Positions 11,043 through 24,899 of a stretch of 64,000 nucleotides of DNA are shown here, piece after piece. The translations under genes were made by a program, and so were the position numbers. The notes beneath the pieces were generated by a model. The model did no database searches. It was not told the DNA's origin and worked only from the letters and a program-made list of their open reading frames with translations. The stretch covers positions 5,983,501 to 6,047,500 of the forward strand of contig LR746269.1 of the NCBI GenBank assembly GCA_902729315.2. Reading direction: 5' to 3'. The stretch's first letter is position 1. Each line of letters opens with the position of its first letter. Source of the stretch: Spirodela intermedia (taxonomy: Eukaryota > Streptophyta > Magnoliopsida > Alismatales > Araceae).

Positions 11043-11286
11043 AGAGGGGGATCGGGAGGGAGGGAGGGAGGGAGGGAGGGAGGGAGGGAGAGAGCTTACC
11101 GCTGACGAAGAGCTTCGGCATGGTCAGAGGAGGAGCATTGGAGGTGCCGCTGCCGCCGTCGTCGAAGATTGAGGAGGAAGAGCTGTTATAGGCCAGGAAG
11201 AACCTCGACGGCGGAGGTGGCTGATGGTTGGACAAGAGGCCTCCGAGGAGACGGCGGAGCCCGTTCAATCGAGTGAACTGCGCCAT
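10237..11286 (-). CDS. Organelle RRM-domain protein, ORRM2-like (RRM gene 1)
   Basis: A complete 168-residue RNA-binding protein on the minus strand. Coding exons in transcription order: 11286-11100, 10648-10580, 10487-10237. The N-terminus (MAQFTRLNGLRRLLGG) is basic, hydroxylated and free of acids over its first part, as in a mitochondrial presequence. A single RRM follows: RNP2 is KLFVSGL, RNP1 is RSKGFGFVRY, and the last strand is FLDGWVIFVDPAKPREP, as in the Arabidopsis ORRM2 (At5g54580) group of organelle RNA-editing cofactors. The tail is Pro-rich and low complexity. I chose the ATG at 11286 rather than the in-frame one at 11307 because the family begins close to this Met; this choice is not certain. 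Unlike RRM genes 2 and 3 it has no intron after the alpha2/beta4 position. It is divergently paired with RRM gene 2. Confidence 0.85.
11003..11094. repeat. (GA)n and (GGGA)n tracts in intron 1 of RRM gene 1
   Basis: A GA tract followed by about ten GGGA units, ending immediately beside the donor site of exon 1. Confidence 0.9.
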
Positions 11287-11786
11287 CTCCTCCGGCAGGA
11301 CGACCAACGACGAACCCTACTAGCAAAAACCCTAGCCCGATCGACAAATCTCCTCTTCACTTCTCTCTCCGACCGGCGATGAGCAAGAAATAATCGCATC
11401 CGTCCAATTCAGATAGCATTTACCCTCAATCAAGCCTCAATTTACATCCCCAGAGGACAGTATATGATCATCCGCAGAGAAACACCCCCACCAGAAGACC
11501 ACCGGAACAGGGATCCTCCTCCTCCGCCGTGGCCGCCGCTTCCGCTTCCACTGCGGACTCCTCCCCCCCTTCAATGTCGTTGATTCTTTCATCCTTTCTT
11601 GCGGCTCTGTCTCTGGAGCACCTTCGAGGGTCGGATTAGGGTTTCCCCCCTCTGGCAATCATCCGGTAGATCCGAACACGCATCGAGAACGAAGAAAGAG
11701 TTCTTACTCAAGACCTCGACGACGAGGCCGCCACTGGGAGTATATTTCCGCCCTCTAAGCTCGCGGGAGAGAGAGAGAGAGAGAGA
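11287..11786. promoter_or_regulatory. Shared divergent promoter of RRM genes 1 and 2, with telo-box motifs
   Basis: The start codons of the two RRM genes are 500 bases apart on opposite strands. The interval has AAACCCTAG at 11327-11335 and TTAGGGTTT at about 11636-11644, the plant telo-box often found near translation and organelle-biogenesis genes. A short (GA)n tract (about 11767-11785) touches the start of gene 2. Confidence 0.5.
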
Positions 11787-12331
11787 ATGCTGCCTCGAGC
11801 CATCATCCTCCTCCGCCCTGGGACCAGGCAACTCAGCCAAAAGGCTCCTTCCAAAACCTCGACCTTGTTCGTGGGAGGTACATCCAAATCACCATCTCTC
11901 TTTCTCTCTTTCTCTCTCTATCTCTATTGCCCGCTTCGGTCAATTGCAGGGCTCTCCTATGACACGAATGAAGCCACCGTGAAGGACGCCTTTGGACGGC
12001 ATGGGGAAGTGGTCAGAGGTATCCCATGATTGCACCTACTTATCACATATCCATAAGAACACAGAAGATCACGTCTGGAAATCATATATATGACAGTGAA
12101 TGTGGTCTGCGATCGAGTGAGCGGGAGATCGAAAGGGTTTGGATTTGTGACGTTTGCCGAGGAAGATGGAGCCATGAAAGCCCTTCAAGAGATGGATGGC
12201 CAGGTGAGAACTCCTTCTTGGGCTCGTTCTGGTTCTCCTACTTCTGACCCTCCTTCTCATGTCTTCAGCGGTTGGACGGCAGGAACATACGCGTGGAGCC
12301 TGTGAAGAACAGCGGTTTGAGAGAAGGTTGA
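11787..12331 (+). CDS. Small organelle-type RRM protein (RRM gene 2)
   Basis: A complete 109-residue protein. Exons: 11787-11877, 11950-12018, 12097-12203, 12269-12331. The N-terminus (MLPRAIILLRPGTRQLSQ) looks like a mitochondrial presequence. The rest is one RRM: RNP2 TLFVGGLSY, RNP1 RSKGFGFVTF, closing strand LDGRNIRVEPV. There is no Gly-rich tail, so it resembles the short mitochondrial glycine-rich-RBP/ORRM relatives rather than classic GRPs. Exons 2 and 3 are 69 and 107 bases, identical in size to those of RRM gene 3, and exon 2 also matches RRM gene 1, showing common descent. Its RNA targets cannot be read from the sequence. Confidence 0.82.
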
Positions 12332-13383
12332 TGGGAACTCTCGAGGGTTTGACTTTGCGTGGGTGGAGGCGTAATGATCCTTGCTCGCCGAATTCTGGCT
12401 GCTTCTTTACTGCCCGGAGAAGATGTCTGAATGATCCCACGGTGTGATTGATGCTCTCACGGTGTGTTCCCTTCTTCAGATTTCGCGATTTCCACAAAGA
12501 TCAACCTTCCTTCGACTATCTGCTAACATGAGACAGAGGTCAACGCGACAATGACTAACACTAAAAATAATACATGATGATTATGTTTGAGGATCATAAT
12601 AATAATAATAACTGAATTAAATTACAGCAACTCATATGGGAAGCTCTGGGTGATTTCCCTAGGTAATATAAAAACAAAATCAGTGTGAATAAGTAGGCTC
12701 AAAGATCATGAGACGAGATGGAATTACAGGGGAATCTCAAGCTCCAAAAAACCGGACTAGAACCGAAGCTAGCAGATTAGACACAATAATAACATTCATG
12801 GTGTTTCATTAATGGCCCTTGCTTATTTTCTCGGGCAGTTCTATCAATTCACATAATATTGGTAGTGGCACCCGCGGATGAGAATATATTAAACGTCTCA
12901 AAGGATAAATGGGCCACTGAAAAATTAATTCTCCAATATATATATCCATTACGACCCCAGTTCATCAATCCCCTGCAAAAGCAACGGACAATTCAAAATA
13001 ATTACTCTCTACAGCCAAGGTGCGTCAAACTTCTGGAAAAAAATGGATAAGTGATCCTCACAATTTTCCAATGTCAATGGGAAATCTTAGTCGATAACAG
13101 ACAAGATTTGCAAGACCATGAGACGACTTAGATGGAAAATGATTACTGAAGAAACTCACACTGCAGTGACTACTCCTGACTTTTGAACGGACACCATGAT
13201 TCTTCAATGATCTGGAACACATAGAATATATGATCTGGTTCATATCATATGGAGTGATCAGTCTTGCAATAATATCGCTTTGGTAGATAAGAAAATTAAT
13301 CTCGTGGATAAAAGCGGGGCCCATCCCGCTGGTTGCCAATTGGTTTTGGGTCGAATAACTCGGATAATTTTGCTGTGGTATCA
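12332..13383. other. Intergenic / RRM gene 3 downstream sequence
   Basis: AT-rich, no supported gene. About 12900-13383 is homologous, in inverted orientation, to about 22080-22490, so it belongs to the duplicated RRM gene 3 segment. Confidence 0.6.
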
Positions 13384-14266
13384 CTATTGAACTGCATTTA
13401 CCCCATTTATGTTATTCGTGTTGTTCATGTGACGACAAAGCAGAGAATTCGGCCTGCAGGTAAAGGGATATGCCAGTTCCCCCGGATGTAAATGGAGTTT
13501 GAGTTGTAAAGCTGACATAATTTTAGCATCTAGCTGCTTAGCCAAATTTTCGTCGGACTGCGGCAAGATGTTTTAATCAGGAAAGTATGCACTAGTTGAT
13601 AAAGAATCGGTCCCTAGAGTGTCACCGGAGGAGAGAAATATGGCCGCTGATCACCAAAATGAAAGCCAATAGCACACACACGAGAGATAGATAGATAGAT
13701 CGATAGATAGACACACAGAGAGAGATAGATACCCTGCCATCCATGGCCTTCATCGCCCGTTGAGCTTCTTCCTTTGACTCGTACCTCACAAAGCCATATC
13801 CCTTGGGTCTATGGGTTAGCTTGTCCCTAATTAACCTGACTGTGAAACGATATAAATGCAAATCAACAGAGGGAAGAAAGCTCATGGAAACCTCGACAGA
13901 AAAAAGGAGAAACATTGACGCATACCACGACAAAGATTTTGATCTGAACTCTGAAATTCATTGGCCAAATCATTAGAAAGATATACCTTCCTCAATGTTG
14001 CCAAAAGGTGAAAACGTAGATCTGAAATCCTCTTCCGTAGTGTATGATGATAACCCTGCCACGCGCCACGACGATTTAGGGCTCAGTCAGGAGACAATCA
14101 GCACGGGATCCATAGACAGAAATGAAGCCACCAGACGGCACGACCAAGAGAGGAACGGAGACCTACTGCTGACGAAAATCTCAGCGCTGAAACTCCTCGA
14201 TCGATGCCGAAAAGCTCGAAGCGCGTCGATGGACCCCCTCACGCTGAAGATGCCGTTACACCACAT
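13384..14266 (-). CDS. Organelle-type RRM protein (RRM gene 3), 3' end uncertain
   Basis: Minus strand. Three exons are well supported: 14266-14167, 14055-13987, 13839-13733. They encode a short basic leader (MWCNGIFSVRGS) and an RRM with RNP2 EIFVSRLSSYTT and RNP1 RPKGYGFVRY, ending AMKAMDGR. The VSRLSxYTT opening resembles Arabidopsis At3g46020-type organelle RRM proteins. The normal closing strand (DGRLIFVE-like) was not found in the downstream 1.4 kb. A possible replacement exon 13557-13384 joins in phase 0 and would end with an unrelated 57-residue tail, giving 149 residues. Either the gene has lost its last RRM strand and is decaying, or the tail is new. A telo-box AAACCCTA lies at 14309-14316. 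A partial copy lies at 21.5-22.5 kb. Confidence 0.6.
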
Positions 14267-15957
14267 TGCTTCCCTCAGCCGAAAATCCCACAGCTACCTT
14301 CCTCAGCTAAACCCTAGACGAAAGCACCTTCTCTACCCCTTTCCATATGTTAATCAATAATTTGTTTTGCTGCTGTACCTTAATAATTCGAAGTATTTCA
14401 TATGTGTCATTTTAGTCCCATGAACGAAGCTATTCATCCAGTAAAAGGAAATAAAATTATCAATGAGGACCTAACGGAAATATTTATAGATCACGTGCTG
14501 TGGTTCGTCCACACGTGCGGACATTTTCAGTAGGAAACATAGAAAAATGATGGGAAAAATATCGGAGGAGAGACCAAATACGAACAAAAGCGGGTTGACT
14601 GGTTGGAAGCGGGAACGTCACTCCGGTGAGCTGTCCTCTTGTTCACCATCTCTTCTCTCCACCGTTCCTCGCGGCAGGGCGCGCAGCTCGGGGGGTCTGA
14701 TCTCGTCCGACTTTCGAAGCATATCGCCGCCTGCGGTAGGTTCTGTTGGATGCGATGTTGCGACGATCTTCTGCCTTCGTTTTTGTGTTGTTTGGTGGAT
14801 TGGATCGGCGTCTCGTCGGTGTTTTCGCCGGCAGCGCGACCCCCCAGGAAAGTGACGGCGATTCTAGAGTGTCTTTTTTCTACCGAACGTTCGACATTCA
14901 AGATGGAGCTGGGGGACGCTCCCAGCGGCGTGGTTATTTCACTCCATCAAGAGCCGTCGCACGGTTGGATCCCTAGTTTTCTGCTATTTCATTTGGAAGC
15001 GTTTCTCTGCGGGCGGAGGGGGGTTTGTGTTCTAGGATAACCTCATGGAACAAGACCGAGGCGGCGGGGTCGTACCACGGTCCGCTCCCTAGTCACTGTT
15101 CTTGCCACCAAATTGTGTGAGGGTGGTTGTGTCTCTGTATTTACGTTCATAGGGCTACTTTTCTCAGAGTCGACGTTTCCTTCTCCCGCCTTCGGTACAG
15201 ACAGCCATTATGCATCAATGCACGTCATTCGCCGAAAGAGGTCTAAATAATAGGCAATGAGAAACTCGTCCCCATTAAGTGCAATTGTCCTCTGTTCCGA
15301 ACCATAATCTGAAACGTGGAATTGTCTGGGGACTTATTATCGAATGTTTTTTAATCATTTTATGATTTTCGGTGATTTTGACTAGAATTAACTCAAATAT
15401 TTGTGAATTTTTCTTTTTTAAGGCGGTGAAACTTTCTTATGGTGAAACAGCATTTGACCCGATAATTCCAAAGTAGTTGTGTGGTGGCTCCCCAAGTCTT
15501 ATTTTTAATCCGTCGCAGCAACTCCGTTCTAACAGTAAGAGGCGATTATCTGCCTTGACTGAACTTTGCGCACCAGATACCAATTCATTGAGCATAAAGA
15601 ACTGTGTGGACTAGTCAGTGTCAACAATAACTTCCGTGTCAGTGGGACTAACATCGACTTTTTCTTTCCTTCATTTAACGTTAATTCGTTTTACCTCCTT
15701 ATCTTTTTCTCCTTCTTTAATGCCTAATTTAAGACGAGTGATCTCACTTTGTTTTGCGACTGTTTTTAACCTGTTCAGCAGTTTTTTGTCACGCTAAAGT
15801 TGCTAGTGTGGAATATTGAGCTCGATCAATGTCGATCAATTATGTTCTGTTGCATTTCACAGTGCTGTCCCTACATTTTCTTACTTTTATTTTAATACGG
15901 TCCCCGGATATAATCGTAAAACGTGATGTTTCTTTGGCTTCGTGTTAGCCTGCTGCC
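14267..15957. other. RRM gene 3 promoter and pyrophosphatase upstream region
   Basis: No coding gene is supported. From about 14603 rightward the sequence is the start of a block found again, inverted, ending at about 55292. Conservation of this upstream sequence in both copies suggests it contains the pyrophosphatase promoter and perhaps an untranslated first exon. Confidence 0.55.
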
Positions 15958-18760
15958 ATGGCTGCATCTGTGGAATCTTCAGATAAGACTCCTGAGTCAG
16001 GCCCATCCACAATAAAGCTCAATGAACGAATTATTGCATCCATGTCGAGGAGGGCAGTTGCAGCGCATCCCTGGCATGATCTTGAGATAGGTAATTGATT
16101 TTAGTGCAGCTACTGCCACGTACCTCGTTGCTGCATAACGTTGTTGACATTTTTTCTTTCATTCAAGTCAACAGTAATATTTTTTCTGAGCCTCCTTTTT
16201 GTGATTGCAGGACCTGAAGCTCCTATCATTTTCAATTGTGTAAGGTTGCTGAACTATTATTATTTTTTAAATAGGAACTGAATTTCTAATTTGATATATA
16301 ATTGAATTATCTAGGATTTTTCTTCTTCTTTTGAACATTCATCTTTGTGTCTGGTTTAGGTAGTACAATGTCATTTGTTTCTCATAGATGCTTTTCATTT
16401 CTCAGATATTTTTCGATATTTTTCTGTAACATCGCGATTTTTGTTTCAGTGCCTAGTGCCGCTGATATTGATGGTCAATTTGTTTGTTTAAGAATAGCAC
16501 AACATTTGAAGGGATTTCGTGCGAAGGGACAGCTGTTGTAGCCTTTTTCTGAAATTTCACTTGTGTTTTTAGAATTCCATGACAAAGACATTCCACAGCA
16601 TTGATTAACAGTATACACCACACACTTAGATTACACGTTTAATGCGTCCAACTAATTTTTATTAAACCGAGAAGAAAAGTTTCTTCCTGCCATCTCTATA
16701 GCGTTGGTAGTTTCCTCTTTATCAGTATAAATTACAACACGTTAAAAGGCTTTTCTTGAACGAATTTCATGCTTTGGAAAGGAGCATTGGAAGGGTCTTA
16801 GCTCCTGAATATTCAAACAATAATAATAAAAAAAGGATTCCATTGAGACAGTTATTTCTAAAGGCACAAGTGAAATTCTAATCTTGTTCTCTCCAATTTG
16901 CATCTTTCACTGCCATTCATTGTAGGATGTTGAATAAAATCTATCCTTTGTCAGTACCATGAAAGTTATCTACACGTCCATCAATAATTTGAAGTTTCGT
17001 CTAGGGCAACAAGTTTATCATGCTTTTTTAGGGTTTATGTGTCTTCTCTTCTAACACTGCTCAACGTTCTCTTATAATGCATGTAGTTCTCTGAAGGACA
17101 AAAAAATTACATGTCATCTTAAAATCTGGAATCCCTCTTTTTTCTGTTTAAAATTCTCTGTTCTCTGGTAGTAGTTATAGGTGGCGAGCATCAAACTTTT
17201 CATATTCTAGATTTAAAATATTTTGGAAGTAATGCAAAAAAATCTAAACTTCAATTTCCTCTGTCTCTCTCATCTCGCCTTATATTTTAGTGTTATTTCT
17301 GTCAAATCGTAGAGGGCCCTTAGCTTGGGTTTCCCGGTACCATACATATTCTCCCATTAAAGTACCATAACGTGGGTCATTTTCTGCAGGTGGTGGAAAT
17401 AGGGAAGGGGAGTAAGGTGAAATATGAGCTTGACAAGAAAACGGGTCTCATAAAGGTTGTTGTAAAAGTCAACTTTTTTCTCTCTTCTTGAATGATCTGA
17501 AATCATGAGATCATCGACTCTCTTTCTCGTGCAAGGCAGCCATTGGGCTCAGTGCCCATCAAATACGCAAGCTTTCAGTCAGCTTTATATTTCTGTAGTT
17601 TTTTTTTTTTTTTCATTTTGATGTTAGATGCTTGCCTTTTTATTTTCATGCACTGTCTGATACCTCATATGGGTAGGTCTATTTGCTGTCAATCAATATA
17701 CATGTAGGCCACCAGACCTATTTCCAAGTAACCGCCCATCTTGTCCCAGTCTGGCTTTCTTGCTGTGGCCCAGCACCTGTCGGCCTTCATCTCTTTGCGA
17801 TTATTTCATTCGCATCATATCTCAAGAAACTTAACTAGTCTCTCTGCGTCACCCTTTATATGTGCAGGTAGACCGTGTACTCTACTCCTCAGTAGTGTAC
17901 CCCCACAACTATGGTTTCATACCACGCACCATCTGCGAGGACAGCGATCCTATGGACGTTCTGGTCATCATGCAGGTGCGTGTAGGATTCTGGGTTCAAA
18001 CTTATCATGAGGTTAAAAGAACAGGGTTTTATACGTGAAATGAGAAACTTGAGAGAACCACCCAGATGATCTTTCTGAATTGAGGTCTGCTGATATTTAT
18101 TAAGAGTAATTTAATCCATTAAACACCCAGAGATCAGCTCAAACACGGTCGAATGCAGGAACCTGTGCACCCAGGCTGCTTTCTCCGGGCAAAGGCCATT
18201 GGCCTCATGCCTATGATCGACCAGGTATTGAATCGAGTTGAATCTGTCTGATGGCTCCGGTGGTGGAACTCTGGAGGTTCTCATGCTACTTATGCTCGTT
18301 TGGGCAAAAAAAAAAACAGGGTGAAAAGGACGACAAAATAATAGCGGTCTGTGCGGACGATCCCGAGTACCGGCACTACACTGACATCAAGGAGCTCCCG
18401 CCCCACCGTTTGGCAGAGATTCGCCGCTTCTTCGAGGACTGTATCCTTCATTATTTTCTCTGTAGCTCTTCATCAGACAGAGGAAGGAGAGAGAGAGAGG
18501 GAGAGAGAGAGAGAGAGATGTCTCCTTGACCGATGGAGAATCAGACAAGAAGAACGAGAACAAGGATGTTGCGGTGAACGACTTCCTGCCCTCAACGGAC
18601 GCGTTCAGAGCCATCAAACATTCGATGTAAGATTCATCCTTGAGCAGAGCCCGTGATCCGTCCAACGTTCCGCCGGTTCTTCTCCGTAAGCTGACACCCG
18701 CTTTCTCTCTGTTGAAGGGATCTCTACGCAAACTACATCGTCGAGAGCCTGAGGAGGTAG
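15958..18760 (+). CDS. PPA: Soluble inorganic pyrophosphatase (copy 1)
   Basis: A complete 215-residue family I pyrophosphatase, which hydrolyses PPi to two phosphates in the cytosol with Mg2+. Exons: 15958-16090, 16211-16239, 17390-17455, 17868-17975, 18159-18224, 18320-18440, 18545-18626, 18718-18760; all GT-AG and in frame. The family signature DSDPMDV is at residues 101-107, with the substrate-binding KVKYELDK before it and [14 protein letters not shown] after it. Length and the ending YIVESLRR match plant PPA1-PPA6 type proteins. A (GA)n tract sits in intron 6 just before exon 7. The copy at 51-54 kb has the same exon sizes and differs mainly in the N-terminal tail. Nothing suggests inactivation. 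Confidence 0.95.
18479..18519. repeat. (GA)n tract in intron 6 of pyrophosphatase copy 1
   Basis: A short imperfect GA tract. The equivalent tract in copy 2 is extended by (CA)n and CACT units, and in the fragment at 32.2 kb it adjoins a long GA/GAGT array. Confidence 0.9.
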
Positions 18761-18929
18761 GCCATCGTTTGTCAATCTACTCCCCTGTAACCTTCTCATA
18801 AGCGCTTATCGGTCCATGTGGCTACTAAGAAAACTAGTGAAAATGCTAACTGGCTGGCTCTTCTTGCGTTTATTGAAACTCTCTCTCTCTCTCTACGATC
18901 CGATCAATATTCAGGCCGAACACTTGAGA

Positions 18930-21455
<2,526 letters not shown>

Positions 21456-21519
21456 TCTCAATCTCTACCTCACAATTTGTGTGTGGCTGTGTGACATGGA
21501 CATCTTGGGCACTCTTGGG

Positions 21520-22490
21520 CCTTTCTATTATCTGTAATGTGTTCGTTCGATTTCAGTTAAAAATGTTTGCTATGGTATACCTCGAGATTTCTCCATTTTT
21601 TCTATGGTGGTTTCCTTCACCTTTGTTCCCTCTGATGAAGGGCATTTAAATCGTTTCACAGTGAGGTTAATCAGGGACAACTTAACCAGGAGACCCGAGG
21701 GATATGGCATTATGATGTACGAGTCAAAGGAAAAAGCTCAACAGGTGATGAAGGCCAAAGACGTAGAGTATCTCTCTCTCTCACTCACTCACTCACTCAC
21801 TCACTCTGACTCTTGTGTCTGCTATTGTTTTTTAATTCGGTGACCTACGTCCATTTTCCCCTCTCTGGTGGCAATCCAGTGACCATTCTTCATCAACTAG
21901 CACATTTTTCTGATTAGAAGAACTTCCCACAGGCGATGAAATTTTTTCCAAGTTGCTTAAGGCTAATGTTATGAGAGCCTTCAGACTGAAACTCAATTCA
22001 CTGCCAGTGGAGTTGGCCTATTCCTTTACTTGCAGGGCAAATTCTCTATTTTTGAATCAATGGGGTAAATGCAGTTCAACTATGATGCAACAGCAAAATT
22101 ATCAGTGTTATTCGACTCAAAACCAATTTGCAACGAGTTGGACAGGCCTCGCTTTTATCCACTGCTGCGAGATTATTGTAAGATGGATCAATTCATATGG
22201 TACTAACTAGACCATAAATTTTCAGCGTTTTCCTGGTCAGATGTCAGTAATCACTGCCATTTCAGTTTCTTGAGTAATAATTTTCCATCTACTTAGTCTC
22301 ATGGTTTTGAAACTATTGTCTGTGATTGACTAATATTTCGTATTGGCATTGAAAAAATTGTGAGGTTCATTTCTCCTTTTTCTTCCAGAAGTTTGGCAGA
22401 CCTTCACCGTAGAGGATTATTATTTTGAGATGTCCGGTGCTCTTGCAGGGGATTGATGAACTGGGTTTATGTATATTTAGGTTCTCTGAA
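21520..22490 (+). pseudogene. Decayed partial copy of RRM gene 3
   Basis: Homologous in inverted orientation to about 12900-13960. It contains a counterpart of RRM exon 3 at about 21660-21770 with an intact acceptor (TTTCACAG), reading RLIRDNLTRRPEGYGIMMYES, in which RNP1 has lost its aromatic core (GYGFVRY to GYGIMMY). Exons 1 and 2 are missing, the MDGR end is mutated, and a CT/ACTC array follows. The downstream tail frame is also disrupted. It lies directly beside the S15a palindrome arm, whereas at the parent locus the pyrophosphatase block lies between them. Confidence 0.8.
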
Positions 22491-22779
22491 AGTGGGAAAT
22501 GCCACAAAGTAGGGTTTAGGCAATGAGGTGACTTTTTCTCCCTAGCTAACCCTCCACTTCTAGGCAAAGAACTCTCAAAGAATTGTCTAAATAGGTTCAT
22601 CATTGTCTCTAGTTGGTCTGGTCCCTCTATTTATGACAAGGGCCCCTCATACTTGTTACACTTGACTGTTGTTCTCCCTTGGGTGGCCATTGGGCAAGGC
22701 CTTGTGTCCCTTGCTACTCTTTGAGTTTGTTTTGTATGTTGTATGACACAGAGTGGGTCCCTCTTTGAGGTGTTTTGTG

Positions 22780-23560
22780 TGCAATTGTGGATTTTTTAAG
22801 TGCATTCATAGTAGCATTTGTTCGCCCACTTGAAAATCTACTTTTTGACGGCATCAGTCAACTTATCTTTTCATTCCATCAATGTCCCTTTGTAGGTTAT
22901 ATTTGCTTCGTCTAGTGTTTTCATGTGATGATGTGGCAGTCCTGATGTTGCATGGCACGGTTTAGGCATATCTAGAAGTTGTAGGAGCATCAATGGTTGG
23001 CAACTTGTTACTAATTTTAATTAAGAGTAACAAGTGGCACTGTTGCATTGGAGGTTGTATGCTAGTTATTTTGTGTCAAACAGCTCCATTCAATTGTCTT
23101 ACAATCTTGTGACATTGCCTAATGTACTCTAACAACAATATGTTGAGGCACTATGTATGTCCATTTGTCTTCATGTGATAGGCAATGGAGAAGGGTAGTT
23201 GCATGCCCAACTTGGTGAACAACACTTTCCAAACTCTCCAATGTCATGATCAATTATGATCATCTAAGGTAAGCCCTAGTTCTTGATGATGGCTTTTTGA
23301 AGATCAGTTGAGCAGCATCTTTAGTACTACAATGATAGCTTGTTTGGACAAAGATCTAATACTTAGAGAGTTTGTTAGCAATGATTAAAATGACATCATT
23401 TGGTCTATTCTTGAGGAGGCATGTAATGAAATCCAGGATGATGGTGTGTCAAGGTCTACTTGTTGTCAATACTCTTGTCTTAATTGGCATATCTGGCACG
23501 ACTCAGACATAAGCTTTCACATTGGTTATAAGTAGTCATGACTAAACAATGTTAAGGTTT
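22780..23560 (-). mobile_element. Ty3/gypsy integrase fragment, decayed
   Basis: On the minus strand, with many stops, the order of motifs is that of a Ty3/gypsy integrase: a CQICQ zinc-binding half, a FSIAYHMKTNGHT segment corresponding to the catalytic-core YHPQTDGQTE, and a late FQVGEQMLL segment. No LTRs or ends were found. Confidence 0.6.
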
Positions 23561-23939
23561 GTTGTTGTCTTGGATGCTCTGACCATAGTGAATCATGTGA
23601 CCATAATTTATGTGTTCTAGATGTTCATAGTAGTTTAGATATATATACAGTGTCCCCTTATGCATAAGATGATGTCATCTATCCAATAGCACCTTGTCGT
23701 CATTTCTTTAATCTGGCTCAATAGCTTGTGCATGTGGGTGTCCTTCATGTATGTTGCTCAAATTTATTGTTGAAAGTTGATGAAGCCTCATTATTACATG
23801 ATAGGTCATGCATATTTGACATAGTTACAGCTTAAATATTTTAGTAACTATAGATTATGTATCATAATTGATTTAACTTGTTGACTCTTGAAAAAATAAT
23901 CATAATAAGTTGTAAAATTTATTAAAAAATGCATTTTAT

Positions 23940-24500
23940 CTTATATCTGTTTGTCATAAAACTATTATTAGCGATGATAGTTTACATTGCTCTAATCTTC
24001 AGTTTTGATCTTTACTTAAGAAATATGGCATATCACACAAAGTAGTTGCCCTATATCTTGCTCAAACTAATAGTCAAATGGAAGTTTCCAATAGGGAAAT
24101 CAAGAAGATTCCTAAAAAAAGTTATCATACCTGCTTGCAAGGATCAAAGACTAGATGAGACATTGTAGGCCCATAGGACAACATATAAAATGTCAATTGG
24201 AGCTCTTCTTATAGACTTGTATTCATAAAGGGATGTCATTTACTCGTCAAATTGGAACATAGATCCAATTAGGTAATTAAGCAACTCAATGTGGACTTAT
24301 TAGGTGTTGGAAAACATAGAACCTTACAAATTATGGAACTAAAAGAACTTTGGAACGAAGCTTATGAATGTTCTTAGATTGATAAAGCTAAGGTTTCCAT
24401 TAGAAATACATGACTTTGGTTATTTCCAAGAAAGTTAAAATCACATTGGGACGGTCCATTTTATTTTGTTTTAAATGGTTATGACAATGATGTTGTAAAA
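23940..24500 (+). mobile_element. Ty3/gypsy integrase fragment, decayed, with polypurine tract
   Basis: Plus strand, with stops and frameshifts. Readable motifs are LLKKYGISHKV, a NREIKKI block, YRLVF.KGCHLLVKLEHR and FPRKLKSHWDGPF, the integrase C-terminal order seen in Athila/Tat-type elements. A likely polypurine tract AGTTTGGGGGGGAAG follows at 24881-24895, so a 3' LTR may begin near 24900, but its partner was not found. Confidence 0.65.
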
Positions 24501-24899
24501 ATACTATATCTACATAATGGCAAATAATGATACTTAATGATCAACATCCCATATTGTATTTAGAAAATGAGTAGGTGTACTTTTCTGAAATCATTACTTC
24601 ATATGACCATGTTTATTTATGTCTAGCTGATGACATTAAACTTAGATCTTATTGGGAGGCAACTCAATGTACTTTTTGGAATTTGTGTCCATTGTTTCTT
24701 ATTTTAATTGTTGTCTATAGAACAACATCCAAGAAATTGAACATTAATCCCATGTGAGGTACCAATATACTTCCTAACATATCACTACCCATGTTCTAAT
24801 TTTGTTTCTTCACTCACATCGCTCCTATACATGAATTTTTATTTTTTATTTGATATGTCATCGAAGAGAATGACACCTTAAGTTTGGGGGGGAAGACAC

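Larger units (their letters stand above)
14603..18811. repeat. Inverted segmental duplication, left copy (pyrophosphatase block)
   Basis: Matches about 51028-55292 in reverse complement across the upstream region, all eight exons and all introns. The two copies are almost the same length (about 4.21 and 4.27 kb), so large insertions are absent. Edges were placed by eye at GGAAGCGGGAAC and AAGCGCTTAT. Confidence 0.9.
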
